NCBI GenBank assembly: GCA_003140705.1
Contig: PLKU01000185.1
Span: forward strand, 1-7,502
Source of the DNA: Acidobacteriaceae bacterium
GTDB taxonomy: Bacteria; Acidobacteriota; Terriglobia; Terriglobales; Acidobacteriaceae
Reading direction: 5' to 3'
Length of the DNA: 7,502 nt
A program made the position numbers and the translations under genes. The notes beneath the pieces were generated by a model that saw only the letters and a program-made list of their open reading frames with translations, was not told the DNA's origin and did not search any database. Below, piece by piece: positions 1-5,645 of the stretch. How positions within the stretch are numbered: the stretch's first letter is position 1; every line of letters begins with the position of its first letter.

Positions 1-144
1 GCTCTCGCACACGGTGTGCAAACCAAGTGATCGCGCCAGGCGCTTCAGGTCGTGGTAGTTTTCACCGACAGGAGCACGCGCCTTGAGCCACTCGGGTTTG
101 GGAGCGGGAGTCGTTCGCACCGGCGAGATCTGGACGAGTTCCAT
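1..144 (-). CDS. lipA: Lipoyl synthase, N-terminal part (cut by the left edge)
   Basis: Lipoyl synthase is a cytoplasmic radical-SAM enzyme that inserts two sulfur atoms into octanoyl groups on the lipoyl domains of 2-oxoacid dehydrogenases and the glycine cleavage H protein. Reading the minus strand from the ATG at 144-142 gives 48 open codons to the window edge. The translation contains KPEWLKARAPVGENY (residues 16-30) and ends in GLHTVCES, the conserved lead into the first Cys cluster of LipA (CX4CX5C, auxiliary Fe-S cluster). Only its first Cys, residue 46, lies inside the window; the radical-SAM CX3CX2C motif lies outside. The start is well bounded: the two codons before the ATG are TTG and then an in-frame TAG (150-148), so only ATG or that TTG can begin the protein. 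I see no Shine-Dalgarno sequence. Identification is from remembered family motifs and is strong despite the short length. Confidence 0.9.
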   Translation of the reverse strand, partial: MELVQISPVRTTPAPKPEWLKARAPVGENYHDLKRLARSLGLHTVCES

Positions 145-153
145 CAACTATGT

Positions 154-159
154 ATTGTA
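154..159 (-). promoter_or_regulatory. Possible -10 element of a near-leaderless lipA promoter
   Basis: On the minus strand TACAAT (159-154) matches the TATAAT consensus at five of six positions and lies nine bases before the lipA ATG. Transcription starting about seven bases downstream would begin almost at the start codon, which fits the absence of a Shine-Dalgarno sequence. I found no convincing TTGACA-like -35 at 16-18 bases, so this is only a candidate. Confidence 0.3.
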
Positions 160-267
160 CCGGGAGGCGAGACTTGGGCTCGCGCGATTGATGGCGGCCG
201 TGTGGGGTCGCCAGTATGGTTCAAGTGGTTGGTAGAATCGCAGGACGGCTGATGAGGGGAATGTGGA

Positions 268-1254
268 ATGAAACTCGGCGTACTTGCAGTTTTGACCTCC
301 ACCGGCATGGGGCTGGTTCTGAATGGCGGGGCCGTGGCATTCCAGTCGTGGTATCAACCTGCGACGCCCGCAGCACGGCAACCCTTCACTGGCACGCTGG
401 ACGCGCACCCGACGATTGCTCTCACATTTGATGATTTGCCTGCTGCGGGGAGGTTGCCGCAGGGAGAGAACCGCACAAAGATTGCTACAACACTGACTGG
501 CGAGCTGAAGGCCATGCATCTCGAGGGGACGTATGGGTTTGTGAACGCTGTGAAGCTCGATAACGATCCAGACGCGCAGCAGGCCTTGCGCGTTTGGGTG
601 GATGCCGGCATGAATATCGGCAGCCACACGTGGTCGCACATGTCGCTGACGGCCAATAGTACAGAGGCGTTTGAGCATGAGATCGCGCTGAACGAGCCGG
701 CGCTCGCGCAATACGCTGGGGCGCGCGACTGGCACTGGTTCCGCTATCCGTTTCTGTGGGAGGGCGACACGCTGGACAAGCGCCACGCGGTTCGCGCTTA
801 TCTCAAAGACCACGGCTATCGCGTGGCGCAGGTTTCGCTCGATTTTGAGGATTATGCATGGAACGACGCGTATGCGCGCTGCTCTGCGAAGCCTGACAAC
901 GAGGCAATTGCGTGGCGCAAGCAGAGCTATCTTGACGCTGCGGCTGAATACATTCGCCTTGGCCGCGAAGAAGAGCAAATCGCCTTCGGGCACGAGATTC
1001 CGAATGTGATGCTGCTACACGCTACGGCTTTTACAACGCTGACGCTGCCTGACCTGGTTGATTTGCTGCACCAGGAAGGCTTCCGATTTGTGACGCTGCC
1101 TGAAGTGGAGAACGACCCGGTGTATACGGAGGACCCTGACGCCGCTCTGAAGTACGGCGGGACGTTCCCCGACCAGTTCATGGACTCGCGGCACTTGCCT
1201 CATCCGGCTTTCAAGCCGAAGCCGTTCGATAAGTTGAAGGATCTGTGCAAATGA
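268..1254 (+). CDS. Secreted polysaccharide deacetylase (NodB / carbohydrate esterase 4 family)
   Basis: Predicted metal-dependent deacetylase that removes N- or O-acetyl groups from a polysaccharide outside the cytoplasm; the substrate cannot be read from the sequence. The 328-residue product starts with a hydrophobic signal-peptide-like segment (about 1-25, plausible cleavage after AVA near 24). NodB motifs follow in order: TFDDLP at 53-58 (catalytic base and metal Asp, D55/D56), HTWSH at 120-124 (metal ligands H120 and H124), RYPF at 159-162, the DYAWND segment at 195-200, and LLH at 249-251 (catalytic His H251). All key residues are present, so it should be active. The region from about 285 to 328 looks like a family-specific tail. 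The ATG at 268 is supported by GAGGGGA at 254-260, seven bases upstream. The gene is divergent from lipA and convergent with the membrane-protein gene at 1310, so it is probably a single transcription unit. Peptidoglycan, exopolysaccharide or a chitin-like polymer are all possible targets. Confidence 0.88.
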   Translation: MKLGVLAVLTSTGMGLVLNGGAVAFQSWYQPATPAARQPFTGTLDAHPTIALTFDDLPAAGRLPQGENRTKIATTLTGELKAMHLEGTYGFVNAVKLDNDPDAQQALRVWVDAGMNIGSHTWSHMSLTANSTEAFEHEIALNEPALAQYAGARDWHWFRYPFLWEGDTLDKRHAVRAYLKDHGYRVAQVSLDFEDYAWNDAYARCSAKPDNEAIAWRKQSYLDAAAEYIRLGREEEQIAFGHEIPNVMLLHATAFTTLTLPDLVDLLHQEGFRFVTLPEVENDPVYTEDPDAALKYGGTFPDQFMDSRHLPHPAFKPKPFDKLKDLCK

Positions 1255-1309
1255 GGCGGGCCCGTTGCGAGCTTTTTGAGCAGTTCTTGCAGAATTGTTT
1301 GGTAGACCG

Positions 1310-1714
1310 CTACCTCAGCCGCTCTCGTACTTCAGGCCTTACCAGGTAGAGGAAAAAGACCAGGTTCAGCAACCCTTGTACCAATGCAGCCCCCTGGTAT
1401 TGGCTCGTGAAGATCCAAAGGTTGTAAATCACCAGCAGCATAACCGCAGCCAGCGCCAGTGCCCATGCCCAGCGAAACAGCATCAGCAACCCTCCGCTGG
1501 CGGCCATGAACAGTGCTGCAAAGATCAGGAAGACTGCTGGATAGTGTCGCCCCGCCACAACGCCGAGTATGATGACCCCGGCGAGAACCAGCAGATAAAG
1601 GCTGATGGCCGCCAGACCTGGCAGCGGCAGCAGTTCCTGGAGCACCAGTGGCTTCTGCGGCGCAGGATCATGCGCGCCAGCTTTAGTTTCGCCGTTCTCA
1701 GTCTCATCCGTCAT
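1310..1714 (-). CDS. Small four-helix membrane protein of unknown function
   Basis: I do not recognise a named family. The 134-residue product has a hydrophilic, acidic N-terminus (1-25, MTDETENGET and following), then four predicted transmembrane segments at about 34-54, 59-79, 82-102 and 109-125, and a short basic tail (RPEVRERLR, 126-134) that is probably cytoplasmic by the positive-inside rule. An even helix number would place both termini in the cytoplasm. No metal-, heme- or nucleotide-binding motif is visible. Its ATG overlaps the stop of the upstream cytochrome gene in an ATGA arrangement (1714-1711), implying translational coupling and co-expression with the cytochrome and the dacB-like gene. 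That context suggests a role in the envelope or near the respiratory chain, but this is inference only. Overlap, hydrophobicity and codon pattern make it a likely real gene. Confidence 0.75.
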   Translation of the reverse strand: MTDETENGETKAGAHDPAPQKPLVLQELLPLPGLAAISLYLLVLAGVIILGVVAGRHYPAVFLIFAALFMAASGGLLMLFRWAWALALAAVMLLVIYNLWIFTSQYQGAALVQGLLNLVFFLYLVRPEVRERLR

Positions 1715-2082
1715 AGCGTGTGTAGATAGGCCAGCAGGTCACTCAGCTGGTCGTCGCTCAGTTGCGTCGCAGGCATCATATTCCGGCCATGGAGGATAAC
1801 GTAGGTCATGCGCTCGTCGGTGGGCGGCGTGCCAGAAGGCATTGTCTTGACTTTGGTGATGGCCTGCAACCCCGGCCCGTTCAGCGGATGCGTGTTGGTC
1901 GGATGATGGCACTTGGCGCATTTCTGGCTGAATACCTGCGCCCCACGCGCCTCTTCCATCGTCCACAGAGCCTCGGGTTTTGAAGGTGGCAACTGGCGGC
2001 AACCGGCCGCGGCAAGCGCACTCGCGAGGCCGATCGCAGCAGCGAGAATTTTCAGTGATGCAGGACGAGAGGGAGTGCGCAT
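1711..2082 (-). CDS. Monoheme cytochrome c lipoprotein
   Basis: A small (123 residues) class I-type c cytochrome, expected to carry one covalently bound heme and shuttle electrons at the outer face of the cytoplasmic membrane. Residues 10-28 form a lipoprotein signal peptide ending in the lipobox LAAAGC, with Cys28 the predicted lipidation site. The heme-attachment motif CAKCH is at 55-59. The probable distal ligand is Met103 in the NMMPA segment (101-105), followed by the C-terminal helix LSDDQLSDLLAYLHTL, as usual for this fold. AGAGG lies just before the ATG, a modest ribosome-binding site. The gene starts 20 bp after the dacB-like gene and overlaps the following membrane-protein gene by four bases, so the three are probably co-transcribed. 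The electron donor and acceptor are unknown; no oxidase, dehydrogenase or other heme protein is encoded in the window. Confidence 0.88.
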   Translation of the reverse strand: MRTPSRPASLKILAAAIGLASALAAAGCRQLPPSKPEALWTMEEARGAQVFSQKCAKCHHPTNTHPLNGPGLQAITKVKTMPSGTPPTDERMTYVILHGRNMMPATQLSDDQLSDLLAYLHTL

Positions 2083-2102
2083 CTGCCTCTGATGATACAG
2101 GT

Positions 2103-3875
2103 TTACTCCGACGCCGCGATCGCTTCAACAATGCGGTCAAGGGCCTGAGCCTCGGCATCGCTTCTGGGGCGGCGGCCGTTGACCAGAATGGAAAACGTGA
2201 GCGTCTGGCCGCTCTTCGCAATCACGTAGCCCGACAGCGCGTTCACCTCGTTGAGCGTTCCCGTCTTTGCCCACACCTTCCCTTTCAACGTCGAGTTTCT
2301 AAAGTGACTCGCCAGTGTGCCGTCAACGCCGGCCACGGGCAACGTCTCGCGCCAACTCACGCCCCACGGCTGCTTTGCGGCATAGGTCAACAATTGCGTG
2401 TACGCGCGCGGCGTGATCCTGTCCTCCGGGCTCATGCCCGAGCCGTCATACATAAAGAAATCCGCGTCGGCCACTCCCGCACCGACCATGAATTGCCGCA
2501 CCACCCGCGCACCCTGCGCAAAGCTGCCTTCGCTCCCATAAACCTTGCCCAGCAGCCTCAATAGCAACTCGGCGTGAAGGTTTTCGCTCACCTTATTGAT
2601 GACCGTCACATCCTGCGCCACCGGCACCGAGACGTGCATAGCCAACACTCGGCGATTCTGCAGCGGCGCGGCAACCACATTTGGCGGGTCCCGCGACAGC
2701 AGGACCATCTGACCGCGTTCGACCGCAAAATCACCGGTGCCGATCGGGTACTTGTGCGCTGCCGTGGGGGTGCCCGTGATTGTAATGCCACGCCGCATCA
2801 GAGCGTCTTTAAAGGCGGCAGCTGTAAACTCGGCTGGGTCTTCCACGGCCACTGTCAGGTGCAATCCATCGGCAGGCACCGTTCCCCAGGCCCGCACCAG
2901 CATCGAGCCGGGCCTGCGCTCCAAGCCAGGATGCGCAACCTGCCCCGCCGCCGCAACAGTCATCGAGTTGTCCAGCGTGTAGTACTCCACCTTCGGCGTC
3001 CACTCTGCTTCAGTGGCTCCTGCCGCAAGTGTGCCTGTCCCGCTGGTTCCGCCCGTTTCGCCTATTCCGGACGAGTTCACAGCGGGCGCGACCTGCCCGG
3101 CCGATTCTGGCGCAGCAGCAATTGTCAGCTCTGCCGTGTTGTCGTTGAAGGTGAGCGCGGAGACAGGCGCGCCGTAGCTCCATTGCAGATCGTTCCACGC
3201 CCAGCCCTGGCCGAATGGCTCATCGAGATAGAAGCTATCGTCGCCGACAACATTGCCGTCAACCGTCCGCACCCCGTTCTGTTCCACCTCTTCGGCCATC
3301 AGGTCCAGCACGTCCATCGCCTTCGGCGTTTTCTCCACCTCGCCTGCGGGAGATCCAGCAGAAGCATTGGATTCAGCCTGCTTTGCCGCAGCTTCGGCAG
3401 CCTCCGGCCCGCGATACGGATAATGGCGCGCATTGATCGTCGGGTCGCCGGAGCCAAGCAGAATCAGGTCGCCATGCAACACGCCGGTACTGTCAACATC
3501 GCCACCCGCCAGCGCGTAGGTCTGCCAGGTCAGCGACTCCACCGACAACAGCGCATACGCAGCCGCCGTTGTTAGCAGCTTTGCATTTGATGCCGAGGTA
3601 AACAGCCGCCCCTCGTTCAGCCCATACAGCGACTGACCTTCCAGAGTGGTCACGCTGATGCCAAACTCTGCATGACTCAATGCCGGCTCCGCCAACATCG
3701 CGTTGATTTTGTCCGCGATCGGCCCCTTCGCCGCAGCAACCCGCGCCGTCGAAATCGCTGCCGTCTGGGCGATCGGCCTGCTGCTGCTTTGCGCCCACGC
3801 CTGCTGAAGGAGCCCAGTTGAGGGAACCAGAAGCAAAGCCAGAACAAGCGCCAGAATTCGCCGAAAATCCATCAT
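2103..3875 (-). CDS. dacB: D-alanyl-D-alanine carboxypeptidase/endopeptidase (PBP4 / peptidase S13 family)
   Basis: Low-molecular-mass class C penicillin-binding protein expected to trim D-Ala from peptidoglycan stems and cut D-Ala-mDAP cross-links in the periplasm. The 590-residue product has a signal peptide (1-29, ending AWA). The three active-site motifs are intact: SNAK (S96 nucleophile, K99), SEN (S430-N432) and KTG (K537-G539). The family signature YDGSGMSPEDRITP is at 476-489. It is about 110 residues longer than Escherichia coli PBP4 (477), and nearly all the excess lies between the first and second motifs. This includes an Ala/Glu-rich stretch (about 157-186) and a Gly/Thr/Ala-rich stretch (about 255-290) that look like flexible inserts. 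Translation may begin at either of two consecutive ATGs (3875 or 3872); no strong Shine-Dalgarno sequence separates them. It is the first gene of a three-gene minus-strand cluster and is divergent from the amine oxidase gene. The dacB symbol is used in the family sense. Confidence 0.92.
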   Translation of the reverse strand: MMDFRRILALVLALLLVPSTGLLQQAWAQSSSRPIAQTAAISTARVAAAKGPIADKINAMLAEPALSHAEFGISVTTLEGQSLYGLNEGRLFTSASNAKLLTTAAAYALLSVESLTWQTYALAGGDVDSTGVLHGDLILLGSGDPTINARHYPYRGPEAAEAAAKQAESNASAGSPAGEVEKTPKAMDVLDLMAEEVEQNGVRTVDGNVVGDDSFYLDEPFGQGWAWNDLQWSYGAPVSALTFNDNTAELTIAAAPESAGQVAPAVNSSGIGETGGTSGTGTLAAGATEAEWTPKVEYYTLDNSMTVAAAGQVAHPGLERRPGSMLVRAWGTVPADGLHLTVAVEDPAEFTAAAFKDALMRRGITITGTPTAAHKYPIGTGDFAVERGQMVLLSRDPPNVVAAPLQNRRVLAMHVSVPVAQDVTVINKVSENLHAELLLRLLGKVYGSEGSFAQGARVVRQFMVGAGVADADFFMYDGSGMSPEDRITPRAYTQLLTYAAKQPWGVSWRETLPVAGVDGTLASHFRNSTLKGKVWAKTGTLNEVNALSGYVIAKSGQTLTFSILVNGRRPRSDAEAQALDRIVEAIAASE

Positions 3876-4072
3876 GCCCGGAGTGTAGCAGCATCAGGAT
3901 CGCGAGTGGGGGTTGCTGGGATATATTGATGCAATGCTAAGAGGGGATTAGAACTTCTGGCTAAGGAACCGTTCTCCGTCTTGCAACACCGGCAACAGGA
4001 TGATTTGCCGATCCCGGGCTCCCCATTCAGCCATTGAATAAGTTGTTCACTTTCCCACCGAGGTGTTGGCTC
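3876..4072. other. Divergent spacer between the dacB-like and amine oxidase genes
   Basis: This 197-bp gap must hold the promoters for both flanking transcription units. An AT-rich island (about 3921-3940) includes TATATT at 3922-3927, but I found no well-spaced -35 on either strand that would fix a promoter. In the frame of the amine oxidase there is a TGA at 4001-4003, so that protein cannot start further upstream than about 4004. No RNA gene or clear operator is visible. Confidence 0.5.
4060..4065 (+). promoter_or_regulatory. Shine-Dalgarno sequence that fixes the amine oxidase start
   Basis: GAGGTG lies seven bases before the GTG at 4073 and is a strong ribosome-binding match. No comparable sequence precedes the in-frame TTG codons at 4034 or 4043. 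The GTG start puts the twin-arginine motif at residues 4-9, where a Tat signal is expected. Confidence 0.65.
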
Positions 4073-5629
4073 GTGCCAATTTCAAGACGTAGCTTTTTGA
4101 TGCGTGTCGGTCAGGCAGGCGGATACGGTGCCGCATTTGCAACCATGCAGGCTCTCGGGCTAATGCCCATGAGGGGCGAAATGGCACAACCCATTCAAGC
4201 CGAGGCTGGAACTGGCGACGGTGTGAAAGTGGTTGTGTTGGGCGGCGGGATTGGCGGCCTGGTCTCGGCCTACGAGCTCAGAAAGCTCGGCTATGACGTC
4301 ATAGTCCTGGAGGCGCGCGAGCGGCCGGGTGGTCGCAATTTCACCGGACGCAACGGCACCAAGGTTGAGTTTGTCGATGGCACCACGCAGACAATTCAAT
4401 GGGAGGAAGGCAATTACCAGAACCTGGGTCCCGCTCGCTTGCCCAGCACGCACTGGACAATGCTGAATTACGTTCGGGAATTGGGCGTTCCGCTCGAGGT
4501 GGAGATCAACACCTCGCGCTCAACGCTGTTGCAAAATGACAAGGCCAACGGCGGCAAACCAGTTCCTCAGCGCAAGGCGATCAACGATACGCGCGGCCAC
4601 GTCTCGGAGCTGCTGTCCAAGTGCATTCGCCAGGGCGCGCTCGACTCGGAATTCTCAGCGCAGGACAAAGAGCGCATGATGGATTTCCTCGGCGTCTACG
4701 GGCCGCTGGATAAGACCGGGGCATATCTGGGTTCAGGTCGAGCAGGCATGAAGGTGGCTCCGGGCGCTGGCAAACAGGCCGAGGTCGATGAGCCTCCCAT
4801 GGATATGCGAACGCTGCTCGACGGCAACTTCTGGGATGGGATGTTGTATGAGGAGGACTGGCCATGGCAGGCAACCATGTTTCAGCCAGTGGGCGGCATG
4901 GATCGCATCCCTTACGCGTTCGCCAAATCGCTGGGACCCATTGTCCAGTACAACTCGCCCGTTCGTGAGATCCGCAAGACTTCAAACGGAGTGCGGATCG
5001 CTTACACGCAGAGCGGTGAAGCGAAGCAGCTTGGGGCGGTTTACTGCATCTGCGCTCTTCCCTTTCCGATGCTCAAAAGGATTCCGAACGATTTCTCTGC
5101 GCCCTTCAAAAAGGCAATCGAGGGCAGCACCATGGCGGGCGCGCTGAAGATTGCCTGGGAGAGCCGCCGCTTTTGGGAGACGGATTACAACATCTATGGC
5201 GGACTGTCATTTCTTGAGGAAGGTGTCAGCCCGGTGTGGTATCCAAGCTCGCGCATCATGCATCCGACAGGGATCGTCGTTTGCGGATACATGATGGACG
5301 ACAATGAGGTCCCGGGCTTCGCCGACCGCACACTCGAACAAAAATTTGCGGCCTCGCGCCTGTCGATGGAGAAGCTGCATCCGGGCCATGGCAAAGAGTT
5401 GCGGAATCCTGTCTACTGCGGCTGGAGACAGATGAAATGGAACGAGGGATCGTGGATCATGGACTACGGTGGCGGGCTCTCCGGCTACGATGTCATGATC
5501 GAAGGAGACGGCCCCATCTACTTCGCGGGCGACACTATCAGCAACGTGGTGGGCTGGCAAGAGGGTGCGGCCCTGAGTGCGCGCCGTGCAGTGGACATGA
5601 TCAGCGCAAAAGTGAAGGCCACCAGCTAA
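4073..5629 (+). CDS. Tat-exported FAD amine oxidase, L-amino-acid-oxidase-like
   Basis: Flavin-containing amine oxidase expected to oxidise an amino acid or amine with O2, giving a keto acid or aldehyde, ammonia and H2O2. From the GTG at 4073 the product has 518 residues and opens with a twin-arginine signal: MPISRRSFLM followed by a hydrophobic stretch, so it is probably exported folded with FAD bound. The Rossmann FAD motif GGGIGG is at 57-62, with the ribose-binding Glu80 in VLEARERPGGR. GPARLPSTH (119-127) resembles the GPMRLP segment of snake-venom L-amino-acid oxidases, whose Arg binds the substrate carboxylate; here that would be Arg122. A conserved-type Lys359 precedes RRFW (365-368), and the C-terminal FAD segment FAGDT (484-488) plus GWQEGAA (494-500) is intact. 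An upstream TTG at 4034 would give 531 residues but places the RR motif too deep and lacks a ribosome-binding site. folP follows after 16 bp, suggesting co-transcription. The substrate is unproven; a monoamine oxidase or another family member is possible. Confidence 0.87.
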   Translation: MPISRRSFLMRVGQAGGYGAAFATMQALGLMPMRGEMAQPIQAEAGTGDGVKVVVLGGGIGGLVSAYELRKLGYDVIVLEARERPGGRNFTGRNGTKVEFVDGTTQTIQWEEGNYQNLGPARLPSTHWTMLNYVRELGVPLEVEINTSRSTLLQNDKANGGKPVPQRKAINDTRGHVSELLSKCIRQGALDSEFSAQDKERMMDFLGVYGPLDKTGAYLGSGRAGMKVAPGAGKQAEVDEPPMDMRTLLDGNFWDGMLYEEDWPWQATMFQPVGGMDRIPYAFAKSLGPIVQYNSPVREIRKTSNGVRIAYTQSGEAKQLGAVYCICALPFPMLKRIPNDFSAPFKKAIEGSTMAGALKIAWESRRFWETDYNIYGGLSFLEEGVSPVWYPSSRIMHPTGIVVCGYMMDDNEVPGFADRTLEQKFAASRLSMEKLHPGHGKELRNPVYCGWRQMKWNEGSWIMDYGGGLSGYDVMIEGDGPIYFAGDTISNVVGWQEGAALSARRAVDMISAKVKATS

Positions 5630-5631
5630 AC

Positions 5632-5637
5632 GAGGAG
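5632..5637 (+). promoter_or_regulatory. Shine-Dalgarno sequence supporting a TTG start for folP
   Basis: GAGGAG lies eight bases before the TTG at 5646. The nearby ATG at 5638 is in another frame and hits TGA after three codons, so it cannot start folP. The next in-frame ATG (residue 25) would remove the first strand leading into MGVVNITPDSF. TTG at 5646 is therefore the best start. Confidence 0.7.
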
Positions 5638-5645
5638 ATGTTGAG

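Noticed and set aside
148..993. Long minus-strand open frame opposite the deacetylase
   Set aside because: Its product is Arg/Pro/Leu-rich without recognisable motifs and lies antisense to a gene with complete NodB motifs; it is a codon-bias shadow.
1255..1309. Terminator between the convergent deacetylase and membrane-protein genes
   Set aside because: Only a short CGGGCCCG palindrome (1257-1264) and a TTTTT without a proper inverted repeat were seen; no convincing stem plus T-tract.
1980..3575. Plus-strand open frames at 1980-2564 and 2574-3575
   Set aside because: Both are antisense to the PBP4 homologue, are rich in Arg/His/Pro as expected for reversed GC-rich codons, and show no domain.
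3922..3927. TATATT as a firm promoter in the dacB/amine oxidase spacer
   Set aside because: No suitably spaced -35 element was found on either strand, so it is mentioned only as part of the spacer.
4034..4036. TTG start giving a 531-residue amine oxidase
   Set aside because: No ribosome-binding site precedes it, and it buries the twin-arginine motif at residues 17-22. GTG at 4073 is better supported.
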